Shown: positions 1 to 13,200 of the stretch, in pieces | Numbering within the stretch: the stretch's first letter is position 1 | How the letters are laid out: each line of letters begins with the position of its first letter | The notes under the pieces: generated by a model | Told to the model about the DNA's origin: nothing | Seen by the model: only the letters and a program-made list of their open reading frames with translations | The model's database searches: none | Origin: Balamuthia mandrillaris | Lineage: Eukaryota > Discosea > Longamoebia > Balamuthiidae | NCBI GenBank assembly: GCA_031835245.1 | Contig: JAVKOQ010000600.1 | Span: forward strand, 1-24,935 | Length of the DNA: 24,935 nt | Direction of reading: 5' to 3' | Translations under genes and position numbers: made by a program

Positions 1-147
1 GAGGCGTTGCTGGACTTGTTCCTGGTTGAGGCCGACGTCGGGGTCGACAGAAAAAAACTCCGCGAGTTGTTCGCTAGGTAAGGTATGTGCGTACAGATAC
101 TCGTTGGCAAGGCCGTCTCGAGGATTCACTGCTTCCTCTGCGCCCAT
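1..147 (-). CDS. P-type cation-transporting ATPase, N-terminus (partial)
   Basis: Read on the minus strand from the ATG at 147-145, 49 codons stay open to the window edge. Residues 1-20 are a hydrophilic leader. Residues from about 21 read HTLPSEQLAEFFSVDPDVGL and continue NQEQVQQRL. This is the signature of the cation-transporter N-terminal domain of type II P-type ATPases (SERCA/PMCA/Na,K-ATPase group), in which a short helix is followed by a GL-x-x-EQV-x-x-RL helix. The family pumps cations, often Ca2+ into the ER or Golgi, by ATP-driven phosphorylation of an Asp; that catalytic part lies outside the window. I chose this ATG because the domain begins about 20 residues after it, and the DNA upstream on this strand is A/T-rich and not protein-like. 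The plus strand also reads open here for 26 codons but resembles nothing. The exact subfamily cannot be told from 49 residues; SERCA-like is a guess. Confidence 0.82.
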   Translation of the reverse strand, partial: MGAEEAVNPRDGLANEYLYAHTLPSEQLAEFFSVDPDVGLNQEQVQQRL

Positions 148-575
148 ACCCCAGAAGGTGTAAAAGAGGTGTTTGTTGTAAAAGGGGAAGGAAAAAAAAA
201 AGAGAGGGAAGTTCAAAAATCAAAAAGAACGACTCACAAAACGATCAACGGTTTCTGCTTTGTTTGTTGTTGGTTTTGAGAGTGTTACGGGCAAGAAAAA
301 AAACGAAACTTGGTTTGTGGTGTTTCTTGTTTTCAACCTGTGTTTGTTGAAAGAAATGTGAAACTAAACGGATTCTGGCTTGGTTTTTGTTTATTGGGTT
401 CCTGCGTTTGGCATTTCATTCTGATTTACCCTCCAATCACGTTCTTTGCCATTCATCATGGCTTTGCTTTATTTGGAGTTGCTGAGCGGAAAGGGCTTAT
501 CAGAAATTCTTGGAAGTTGGGATAACAGCAAGCCGCAGAGAAGTGGAGCGAAAAAAATTCCAGAAAAATGGCCAC
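148..575. other. Intergenic DNA upstream of the ATPase gene
   Basis: The part next to 147 would be the 5' leader and promoter of the minus-strand ATPase gene. It holds A-rich and T-rich runs (about 190-205 and 295-305). Two AATAAA hexamers on the minus strand (468-473 and 390-395) could be poly(A) signals for a minus-strand transcript ending here. A CCAAT pentamer lies at about 432. Open frames in this stretch begin at non-ATG codons or are short, with no recognisable protein. Confidence 0.4.
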
Positions 576-764
576 TTATCCTATTTTGGTGCGCACGCTT
601 TGGCAGGACATTTCCTGCCCGTCATCAAAGTGGGTCGCGTGAAATTCCTCGTTGAACGAAGCTGACGCCAGCTTTAGCTGATCAACACCGGAGGAATAGA
701 AATCCGCATATTTCACATTTTTTACATTCTTCGGATAAATAAAAGGTTTGGAACTTTCCGCCAT
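576..764 (-). CDS. Doubtful small ORF, 62 aa, function unknown
   Basis: This minus-strand ORF has a true ATG (764-762) and a stop at 578-576. The predicted protein starts MAESSKPFIYPKNVKNVKYA and has a balanced, soluble-looking composition, unlike the low-complexity translations of most spurious ORFs here. Two minus-strand AATAAA hexamers follow it at 468-473 and 390-395, which would suit a short transcript. TATA-like sequences lie just upstream (763-770) and at 790-797, but these read as TATA on the plus strand. I do not recognise the protein, and no splice partner was found. It may be a real small gene, one exon of a gene, or chance. It overlaps the putative upstream region of two divergent genes. 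Confidence 0.22.
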   Translation of the reverse strand: MAESSKPFIYPKNVKNVKYADFYSSGVDQLKLASASFNEEFHATHFDDGQEMSCQSVRTKIG

Positions 765-1202
765 ATAAAACCCACGTCCATGGCGCTAGGTATAAAATGG
801 GTCCCGGAGTGCCATTTTTTATTTATCGTCGACAAAATCAGGAAACAATGAGGAAAAAAAATAAATAAAAAACATAATTTTTCTGGAACAGATCGCAGAA
901 AAGACAGGCACAAAAAGCTAGCAGAAACCACCACCTCGTTTTTTTTTTCGTTTTCTTTGAGTGAACACCCACACACTCAACAAGTTCCTTTTTTTTTTTT
1001 GGCCCGGCATCGTTTTTTTTTTTTCACTTTTTTTTTGTGTTTCGATTCAGATTAAAACAAGGACAGAAGAAAAACAATTCTTTGTTGGACCTCTGGCCAA
1101 GAGGAGAGATTATTTTTTGTACAAAAAAACCCTACACTGGCGACAGCCACAGCTGCTACCTTGTTCGGCTCTTCATCGGTTCCTAGTTCGTCCCAACCTT
1201 CC
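765..1202 (+). promoter_or_regulatory. Upstream region and 5' leader of the NFX1-type gene
   Basis: This region ends at the chosen NFX1 start codon. It contains a TATA-like TATAAAA at about 791-797 and the recurring motif GTCGACAAAAT at 828-838. T-rich runs follow at about 930-945, 986-1000 and 1012-1036, of the kind seen just before starts elsewhere in this window. The TATA-like site is 400 bp from the ATG, so either the leader is long or contains an intron, or that site is not used. No coding exon was recognised. Confidence 0.4.
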
Positions 1203-4200
1203 ATGTCGGCGGAAACAGCTGAACTTCAGCATCATTCTTCGCAGCCAAACGACTTTTGGGCTCAATCCGTCAGCAGCATCGGTACCAGTCGTCTCGACAA
1301 TAACAACGAGAGATCTTCGTCTTCGTCTTCCTCCTCCAACAAAAAACGCGGTGGTAAGCTTCAATACACTGGACGAGTCTTTGTCCCAAAGAACCAACGG
1401 CAAAATAACAACAACGGCACTTCCTCCTCCTCCTCCTCTTCTTCTTCCGCAAGTGGAACTACTCAAGATGGCGATGGAGGAGGGTCAAACGTGAGCAGCG
1501 GCAGCAGCCGAAGCTCTACCCAACAGAATGGAAGGGAGCGATCGGGTAGAGGAGGAGCAAGAGGAGGTCGCGGCAATAGAGGTGGAGGCGGTGGAAGAGG
1601 AGGCAAAGGAAGCGGTGTACGAGCGGATACCAATGCAACCTGTCCTGGCTCTACTACCAATGGAACGATGATGAATGGAGAGGGAGATGGATCGGAAGCG
1701 AGTGAAGAGGGCCACAACAGTAACAGCACAAGCCGCTCACAGGCAGCTAGAGGAGGGAGAGGAGGCAGTAGCTCAAATCGAGGGAATAATAGAACACGTA
1801 GCAGAAGAGGAAGACAAGATAAAAATGAAAAAGCGGAGGAAAATGGAGACGAAGCCCCTGCTCTTTCCTCTGAGAAGAGCTCCAATAACAGCAACAAAAA
1901 GAATGGTCGTCCCAATAACCGGAGACGTGACGGCGAAGAGAGTGAGACAGGACGACGGAGCGGCTCGTCTAACAACAAGCCAGCACAACAAAACAGTCGT
2001 AACAACAACAACAACAACATCAAACTCAGCAAAGGTAAACGTTTGGCACTGATAACGTCGGCCAAGGCCCAACACAGCGACCTCGCCGCCGAGTTGATCG
2101 ACGCTCTCATGACCAACAGCTACGAGTGCATGGTCTGCACGGAAACCATCCGCCGTCACGCTCCCATTTGGCACTGCAAGAGTTGCTATGCCATGTTCCA
2201 TTTGGGCTGCATTCGCAAGTGGAGCCGCAAGTCCAAGGAAAATAAGAAGGAGGCCTCTTCTCATCACTCTCCTTCTGCTCACAATACTCTTCTTATCACT
2301 CCTTCCTCGTCTTCATCCTCTTCCTCTTCTTCCTCGTCCTCGTCATCAATGGAATCATGGAGATGCCCTCACTGCAACAAAGAAACCGAGGAGTGGCCCG
2401 AGTTTCGGTGCTTCTGTGGCAAGTTTGTGGAGCCAGAGGCAAACCCTTATGCCATCCCCCACAGCTGCGATGAGGCCTGCCTCAAACCCCGTTACGGCCC
2501 TACCAGCACCTGCCCTCACCCTTGCGACCTCAAGTGCCATCCTGGTCCCTGCCCTCCATGCCCTCGTCCTGGTCCCACCTATCGTTGCCATTGTGGAGCA
2601 GAGGAATATCAGTTGGGATGCGGCGCCTTGGATCCTGGTCGCAGCTGTGGTCGTGTCTGCGACAAGCTGTTGAGTTGCGGTCGTCACCGATGCCAAGAGG
2701 TCTGTCATGCTGGTCCTTGCCCTTCATGTCAACGAACGTTTCCTCAGAACTGCTACTGCGGCAAAGTAGTCGGACAGGAGCGTCTTTGTGGCACGCAGCT
2801 TGTGGACGACCAGCCTGTTGTCGACCAAGACGAAGACGAAGAGCGAAATGTGGAGCGACACTTTTCCTGCGGCGATGTATGCAACCGCCTTCTTGCTTGT
2901 GGGAACCATCGATGCCAGGAGAAATGCCACACGGGACCTTGCCCAGAGTGCCCTTTGCTTCCTCTGAACGTGATAACGTGCCCTTGTGGTGCCAACGACC
3001 TGCTCTTCTTCGGCCCACCGAGAGTAACTTGCTTGGATCCTATTCCTACCTGCTCAGATAAGTGCAACAAGAAGCTGCGCTGCGGCATTCACACCTGCGC
3101 CCAGACCTGTCATAATGGCCCTTGTTCCGAGTGCACAGGCAAGGTCGTCGTTCGGTGTCGCTGTGGCAGTTCCAAGAAGAAATTTCCCTGCGTTCAAGTT
3201 TATCCTCCTCCATCTTCTTCGTCGGCTGCGTCTTCCTCCAACTACATCCATGATAGTGCTCAAAACGAAGACGGAAGCAACAGCCCATCGTCATCATCGT
3301 CATCTTCATCATTCGTGTTCAAATGCGACAGAATGTGCAAGAAAATGCGTAACTGCGGCCGTCATCAATGCACCACAAGATGCTGCCCCGCTGCTGCCAG
3401 TGTTGGCGATGACGATATGGGCGGTGTTCATGTCTGCAAGCTGCCCTGCAACAAGAAGCTCAAGTGCGGCATCCACCGCTGCGAGCTCCTTTGCCACAAG
3501 GGACGATGTCCTCCGTGCCTGCAAGCCTCCTTTACTGAGCTCTTTTGCACCTGCGGCAAGACGGCCATGTCCCCTCCCATTCCTTGCGGCACACGACCTC
3601 CTGAGTGTCCTCACCCTTGTTCTCTGACTTCATCCTGTGGACACCCCTTGCCCTCCCATCGTTGCCATCCTCTCGACGAGCCCTGCCCTCCTTGTACGGT
3701 GCTAGGAACGGTATGGTGCATGGGGCGGCACAAGCAGCTGCCAAATATTCCTTGTCATGTGAAGGACATTTCCTGCGGAGGCATTTGTGGCAAGCCTCTA
3801 CCTTGTGGTCTGCATACTTGCAATCGAATGTGCCATAAGGATGAATGCGTGCAAAAGCCAGCCACTGCTTCTTCTTCATCTGTTTCTGCGGATGATGAGC
3901 AACAAGGCAAAGGCAAAGAAAAGGAAAGAGAAAAGCAACGATCATCAGAGAAACAGAGTGCAACAGAAGATACTCAAGAGGACGAAAAAGAAAAAGAAAC
4001 AGAGGAAAACGAAGGTGAAGGCAAGATGGCTGCATCACCGTCTGCGACGGAAGAAGAACCAAAGGAGAAGTATTCTTGTGGCCAAAAGTGCGGTGCCCCA
4101 AGAAAGAGCTGCATTCACACCTGCCAACACGCCTGCCACCCTTTTACCCCTTGCCCTGATACCGTTTGCCAAGAAATGGTGCGCCTATCTCTCTCTCTCT

Positions 4201-5849
4201 CTCTCTCTCTCTCTTGATAATCGTGTATTAATATCTCTATCCTTTTAAAAACAAAAAACAGAGTCGCATCTATTGTCCATGCGGTCGTCGATCGATGGAA
4301 GTAACTTGTGGACGAGGAGGTATCTACGACGTAGAAGAGTTAGATGAGGAAGGTAAAAAGGACAAGCGACAGCTGACCTGCACAGAGACCTGCGAGCGAG
4401 AGAAACGCAACCAACGCATTGCGGAGGCCTTTGCCAGCAGAGACGCAAAAGAACGGCCGGCCATCCCTTCCTATTACACGGAGGAGATTGTCGGCTTGGG
4501 CAGGATAAACGGCATGGCCGCTGTTCAAAAAATCGAACGCATTTTTCAACAACTGTTGGATGACAGAAAGTACGTTTATCTTCGTTTTGTGTTTTATGTG
4601 TGTGTGCTTTTTTTTTAAAAAAATTTGTAATTGGGTACTAATCATCTCACAACAACAAAATAGAGGATGGAAGTATACCTTTCCGCCTATGAAAAAGCCG
4701 CTGCGTCACCTCATCCACGAGATGTCCAATGTCTACAAGCTCTATTCCACCTCCTATGATGAAGAGCCAAGACGCTACGTCATGGTCTCCAAGACAGTCG
4801 ACTCCCGAACTCCCGCCATACTCCTCTCCGCCGTTCTTGCCTCTCCATCCTTATCTACCACCTCCGCCACTCATGACTCCTCTTCCTCCTCATCAACACC
4901 ATGGAACGAACCACCATCCTCCCCCTCATCCTCCGATGATTCCTCTTCTTGTACACTTCACATTTACGATCTCAATCCCAACATTCGAACGGAGCATCTT
5001 GTGGCCTTTCTTTCTCCATTTGAAGGAGAGTATCATCTCCGCTGGATTGATGACTACAACGCTTTGGCTGTGTTTACCGACCCCCAAACGTTCTCCGCCG
5101 CTTTGGATGCGTTGGGAGCGGGAAAGAACGCTGGTGGAGGCGGCATGTTCTCCATCAAACCCTACCGCGTGCCAAAGAATCCTTGGTTGGAGCAAAGGCA
5201 GTTGCTTCATTCGACGTCTTCTTCCGACTCGTCCTCTTCTGCTTCTTCTTCAGTGAAAACGAAAACAACTAATAGTGCAAACGTGTGGCAGAAGCAACAA
5301 CCGAAGAAAGACTGGAAAGAGGTCTACCCCAATCCATTTGATGTCCTGTCATCAGGAGCAGCGACAACAGAAACATCTTTCGCGGACATCACTAAGAACA
5401 GCGTTTGGGGTAGTGCCAATAGCAAGTCTTCTGCAATGTCTTCTTCTGAAGACGTTTGGGGAGATGAAGAACAAACCAGCAACAACGACCGGCTCTTCTT
5501 TAGAGGAGGAGAGGACGAAGATGGTAAACGCAACAATAACAAAGAACAGGAAGGAGGTGAAGACTTCGATGTACGTTCCGATTGGTCCTCGTTGGATGAT
5601 GATGGCGAAGAGGAGTGGGAACGTAACAGCGAGGCAGGGCGGTTGTTGCCTATCCCTGCTGCCACTTCTTCTGCCCCTTCTGTCCGCTCTGCTCCGCCTG
5701 GTTTCCCTCATCCTCACCCTTCTCACATCCAGTATCCGCCTCTTTCCTCTTCGTCAGCATCTCAAGAGGAGTGGGCCTGTGCGGCGTGCACCTTTCTCAA
5801 CGCTCCAAGCGCCACGAAATGCGCCATGTGCACCACCCTTCGCCCTTAA
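1203..5849 (+). CDS. NFX1: NFX1-type zinc-finger protein with R3H and RanBP2-type finger
   Basis: Exons 1203-4178, 4262-4569 and 4664-5849 give 1489 aa. The first 290 residues are disordered (Ser, Asn, RGG repeats). A RING-like finger starts at C309 (CMVC) and ends with the WRCPHC pair near residue 390, interrupted by a poly-Ser run. About nine NF-X1 fingers follow, with units such as CGRHRCQEVCHAGPCPSC; a few are degenerate. Exon 3 begins the R3H region (R-x3-H as RHLIH, near 1108), followed by an RRM-like stretch near 1190-1260 beginning LHIYDLNPNI. The last 25 residues are a RanBP2-type finger (WACAAC...CAMC). NFX1/FAP1 proteins are nuclear and bind nucleic acids; the RING suggests E3 ubiquitin ligase activity. 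The start is the first in-frame ATG (1203); the frame stays open upstream without another ATG. Intron 2 has a good branch site (TACTAAT at 4637-4643). The intron 1 pyrimidine tract is nearly pure CT. Confidence 0.93.
4188..4214 (+). repeat. CT dinucleotide tract in NFX1 intron 1
   Basis: About 13 CT units lie between the donor at 4179 and the acceptor ending at 4261. The tract sits on the sense strand close to the donor. If the intron were retained, the protein would end shortly after in a Leu-Ser repeat. Confidence 0.9.
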
Positions 5850-6291
5850 CCTTTTCCACAGAAAGACAAAAAAAAATGCTTTGGTACAATAGTGTAAGCC
5901 CGCCGTCGCAGGAGCAGACAAACCAAGATAACACGTCACGTTATTCCCTTTGTCTCTGTGGAAAAACCCATGACTCCTCAATTGTTGTGTCCTTACCTTG
6001 CGACGCTTCAGGCATTCTGGAACGGAAGCACTCTTTTTCCTTCTTCTCCTTGTAAAACGCGAATGAAAAACAAAAACATAGTCTCTCTCTTTGTCGATCC
6101 TTTTATGTTTGTTTTGGGCTATTTTTCTGTGGGTCGACACGAAAAAGTCGACAAAATTTGTTAGCTGCGTTTCCCGCCAAAAAAAAAAAATTCTCTTTCG
6201 CCAACCGCACAACAAGAAAATAGAAACAAGAAAATAGAAACAAGCAAAAAAAAAAAATAAATAATAATAAACTGTTGTTGAGGGGGGGAAC
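5850..6291 (+). promoter_or_regulatory. NFX1-MCM5 intergenic region with MCM5 promoter
   Basis: The 442 bp contain the NFX1 3' end and the MCM5 promoter. No gene is seen. Elements towards MCM5, in order: GTCGAC at 6133-6138, GTCGACAAAAT at 6147-6157, an E2F-like TTTCCCGCC at 6170-6178, an A11 run, a perfect 14-bp tandem duplication (6212-6225 and 6226-6239), and AATAAATAATAATAAA just before the leader. No AATAAA lies in the first 400 bp after the NFX1 stop, so NFX1 either uses a variant poly(A) signal or ends near 6257. Confidence 0.55.
6170..6178 (+). promoter_or_regulatory. E2F-like site upstream of MCM5
   Basis: TTTCCCGCC followed by an A-rich run is an exact match to the E2F/DP consensus TTTSSCGC. 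It lies 114 bp upstream of the MCM5 ATG. MCM genes are classical E2F targets in animals and plants, so G1/S control is a reasonable inference. The site is seen; its use is not proven. Confidence 0.6.
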
Positions 6292-9422
<3,131 letters not shown>

Positions 9423-9578
9423 GAAGGAGCAAGAGGGGCAAAGGTTCAAGGTACAACAACCAAAGAGAAAAAAAGGATGATGAAACAAAAAGCAGAAGAA
9501 AAGAAAGGAAGAAGAAAAGAAACGGTGGAAGGGAACACCGAAAAAGAAAGACAGGCAAAGAATGGAATGCGAGACTCA

Positions 9579-9584
9579 AATAAA
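9579..9584 (+). other. Poly(A) signal for MCM5
   Basis: AATAAA lies 157 nt after the MCM5 stop codon, in A-rich DNA with no open gene. It is the only canonical hexamer soon after this gene. Confidence 0.55.
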
Positions 9585-9637
9585 AAGAAAGCGCTCGCAT
9601 TCGGAACTTTCACACATCTGTTCAAATAATTATTATT

Positions 9638-9676
9638 GGGGGGGGGGAACTGACCAACCCTCCTCCTCCCCCCCCC
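9638..9676. repeat. G10 / C9 homopolymer inverted repeat
   Basis: A run of ten G (9638-9647) is followed after 20 nt by a run of nine C (9668-9676). They can pair into a hairpin, or the G run could take part in a quadruplex. It lies downstream of the MCM5 poly(A) signal. Homopolymer lengths may also reflect sequencing or assembly error. Confidence 0.7.
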
Positions 9677-10066
9677 GAAAGATACCCTAGAGAGGGAGTG
9701 GTGCAGTTAGGAAACCCGAGACTTTCTTTTTCAGAGTGTCGTTTTCTGTTTCGCTCTCCTCTCGTTCATTTTATTTATTTATCTATTTTGTTTCCTCCCT
9801 TTCATCATCCGTTGCGCTGGTATTGTAAGTTGCGGCAGCAGAGAGAAGAAGAAGAAGCAAACACCACGGTTGCTGAAGGAGAGTCTTTGTATTCTTGTTG
9901 TTGTTGTTGTTGTTGGCTTGCAGCTACAGCAGAAAGAGAGGACAAAAAAGACTCTTAAAATTTTGTGAAGTTGAAAGAGAAAGAGAGACACAGGTGGGAA
10001 AGCAAATACCAAGTATAAGTGGAGCTCTTTGGTGGTTGCAACACATACTACACCACACACTTCTTT

Positions 10067-10105
<39 letters not shown>

Positions 10106-10114
10106 TTTTTTTTT
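10067..10114 (+). repeat. (TTG)n followed by a T run
   Basis: About twelve TTG triplets followed by about eleven T. It lies roughly 100-150 bp before the methyltransferase start codon, so it is probably in the promoter or 5' leader. It is a microsatellite and likely to vary in length. Confidence 0.9.
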
Positions 10115-10216
10115 GATCGACCCTTCCTACCTGTGATCAGAGCAAACCGCACGCATCAACACAAACTCCGAACGAAAGAAGAAGCAAAAAGGATTACTGC
10201 TGTCTTTTTTTGATCG

Positions 10217-13200
10217 ATGCAAAGCGATGCGCAGTCGGAAGAAACGAGCCAAGAACAACCACCACAACCACAACCGCAACCACAACAAGATGAAGGGCAA
10301 GCTCAACCTCAGGAAGAAGCGGCCAGGCCCGACTTGTTGTTGAAGAAGGACAAAGAGTTGGCGCTGAACCTCTATCGAGCGATGCAAAAGGAGGAGCGGC
10401 CCCGGCGGGAGCGACGCTCCAAGGTGACCACCTACAACGAGCGCGCCCTCGTGGACCAAGTCTTCTCCAAGATCAACGCCAAGGCCACCAAGAAAGAGGA
10501 AGTAGGAGGAGCGGAAGCAGAGAAGAGCGCGGGAGGGAAGGTGGAAGAGGCCAGCGGGAGCGGGAGGGGAAGGGCCAGAACGGGAGGAAGGAGGAGAACG
10601 AGCGGGGGCGGTGCCAAGGGAGGAACACCCTGCGAGCAGCTGGCTCCGGTCGAGTGGGAGGCTGAGAACGTGTTTGATGTGATTCGTACGGCCTTTTCAT
10701 CCGTTTTCCCCAAAATCTCTCTCTCCCTCTCTTTTTTTTTTGTTGATTTCTTTTCTTCTTAACTCATCACTTCAACGAAAAACAAACTCTCACCTCTCTC
10801 TCTCTCTCTCTCTCTCTCAGACATGACAGCCTACCCGATGCGGGTCCGTTTGGAGAGAGATGAGCACACGAACGAGGAAGTCGTTTGGAGGCCTTACCAC
10901 GACGACGACGACGACACTGACAACAACAACGACCCCGACAAAGAAACAACAATAACGAAGAAGAGGGCTGACGCTCAGATGGAAGTGATCCCCAAAGATG
11001 ATGAAGAAGAACAAGAAGTAGAACGGACCGCTGACGCCTCCTCTACCTCTTCTTCTTCTTCATTCTCTTCATTGTCTGCTTCTTCGTCTCCCACAAAGAG
11101 GAAACTGGAGGAAATAATTGGAGGGGAGGATGGAGGAGCGGGTTCCTCCTCTTCGCCTTCCTCCGCCTCTGCCTCCTCCCCCTCCTCTCCCTTCCCCCCT
11201 TCTTCCATAAAGACCTCCTCCCTCTCTCCCTCTCCACCCTCCACCACCCACTCCTTCTCTCGCTCCCCCAAAGTGCTCGTCCTGGATGCAGAAGAGGAAG
11301 AGGGAGAGGACACGGACAGAACGCCAAGAGCATGCGACATCGTGACCTCCTCATCGCTGCCACTCCAGCGCGCCATCTCCTCTTCCCCTTCTCCTCCCTC
11401 TCCTTCTGCTTCTGCTTCCACGATGATGGAGATGACTAACGTCGCCAAGCGACCGGAGCGCTCCTCTGCTCCCTCCTCGTTATCCCGACCACACTCCCCC
11501 ACCACCACCACCGCCGCCGAGTCGGGCACTTTCGATCCAGAGGAGGCGTACGAAAGGGCAGCCAAAAGCCGCACAACAGCCGCCGCCGGGGTTCCGCCCG
11601 ACACTTTCCATCACTATCCCATGTCATGGTCGTTGGACCCAACGAATCGCGACGTGTCACCAAATGACAACGCCCTCCACGACGCTGGAAGCAGTTCTTC
11701 CATCGGAGGAGGAGGAGGAGAAGAAGAAGAAGGAGGAAGCACCGCTTCATCCCGTGGTTCAACTTGTCAACCGCCCCTTAGAGAGCAAGAGCAGCCGCAC
11801 CACGCCGCCTGTCAACCTCCCCCCTTCACGGGAGAACGATCCCGTGGAGATGGTGAGGAGATTGCGAGAGCAAAGGAGGAGACGCTGACATCGACAGCAG
11901 CAACAGCAACAAGAAAGAGGCAACCCCAAGGCGAGGAGGACGCAAAAGGAAAGGAGGAAGCGCTGATTAGAGAAATAGGGGGGGAGGCCAAAGCAAAGAA
12001 AGAGAAGCGCGAAAAGCAGGAAGGCCCCAACATGATAGATGACAAGGGAAAAAAGGAGCAGCGAAACTCCGGAGCACATGCCCACGCCTCCTCGTCGCCT
12101 ATAATGAGGAACGCGTTGGACAGTCCGTACTTTGTTCCCAGTGTTTCCTCCACTTCCTCTCTTCCTCTTCCTCCAGTTCCTTTTCCTGGCAGACCAAAAC
12201 CGAAATCTTCATCAGAAAAAATGGCATACTATCCGATGAGCAACGCCAGTGTTCCTCAAGACAACAACGCTTATCGTCAGCCCTACTTTGAACCTTCTTC
12301 ACACTCAAACACCCAAAAACCCAAACGAGTGCACCAAGACAACACTATCGCTTCTGCTGACTATTCCAATGCGCCACAGCAAGCTCCTTATTACTCTCCG
12401 CCGCCGCCTCCTCACCGCCAACACTATGACCATAATTTTCCTCCGGCTGACCCTCACCATCAACACCACCATCCTCCACAACTGCCTTCTCATTCTCTAC
12501 CTCATCATCGTTATCCGCCGTCGCCTTATCCTCATCCTCACCAACAACCTCCTTCACATCCGCATACGCATCCGCATCAACCTCAACATCAACGACATCG
12601 GCTTCCCTCTTCTGCCTCTCCTTCTGTTCCCAGTGCTTGTGCCACTACTGCTGCGATATCTGATACTTCAGCTCTTGTTTCAACATCGAGACATATGACA
12701 GCGGTGGCAGCTGAGGCGGCTTCGTACTCAAGCCGTCTTCCTAGTGTTGCCTTGTCCCCCGACGTTTCTTCCGCTTTGTTGCGTGAGGCAACAGAAAAGA
12801 GAAAAAGGAAAGGAGAACGAGAACGGGCAAGCCGCTCTTTAGAAGATCAACACCTCCTGGCAAAGGGGAGCATGGACAAGTATTTCCAACAGCAACCACA
12901 TTATGTGCATGATGGTCACACTCCATCTCACCAATATCCTCCTCATCAAAAACATTCTCTTTCTCCTCATGCCCCACAACAACAGCCACCCCTGCCACAA
13001 CCTCAATACCCTCCTTCAAAATCTCCCTCCGCTGTTCTTCATTCATCCCCAAGATCTTCAGTCGAACTGCCGTACGGCTATTCTTCCTCCTCCCCTTCCT
13101 CTCCTGCTGCTTCTCCCGCTCCGCCTTCTCTCGCTTCGTATCCGCTGCTACCTCCAACGCCAGCTCAGCAAAAACAACTTCAGCAACAGTATGAACTATT

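Larger units (their letters stand above)
9423..10216. other. MCM5-methyltransferase intergenic region
   Basis: The 794 bp hold the MCM5 3' UTR with AATAAA at 9579-9584, a G10/C9 foldable tract (9638-9676), TTG triplet repeats at about 9894-9915 and 10067-10103, and a T run at about 10103-10114. TTTTTTTGATCGA occurs twice (about 10107-10119 and 10206-10217), the second copy ending at the next start codon. Open frames here translate repeats (poly-Cys, poly-Leu) and lack true ATG starts. A 5' leader intron for the downstream gene is possible (TTG tract followed by TTGCAG at about 9922) but unproven. Confidence 0.5.

Noticed and set aside
1-81. Plus-strand reading frame ending at a TAA after a possible AG/GTAAGG donor
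   Set aside because: It resembles no family, whereas the minus strand of the same bases encodes a clear P-type ATPase N-terminal motif.
1161-1202. Upstream start for the NFX1 protein at 1161
   Set aside because: The codon there is TTG, not ATG. The first in-frame ATG is at 1203.
1463-2116. 217-aa minus-strand ORF (Leu/Pro/Ser-rich)
   Set aside because: It is antisense to the RGG/Ser-rich NFX1 exon. Composition mirrors the coding strand and no domain is seen.
9698-9958. 86-aa ORF with poly-Cys
   Set aside because: It starts at GTG, and the Cys run comes from a TTG microsatellite read in another frame.
10823-10825. Separate gene starting at the ATG 10823
   Set aside because: A 25-nt CT tract and CAG precede it, and the 10217 exon joins in frame. 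Kept as the less likely alternative for the methyltransferase start.
10975-11604. 209-aa minus-strand Glu-rich ORF
   Set aside because: It is antisense to Ser-rich codons of methyltransferase exon 2, which produces Glu/Gly runs on the other strand.
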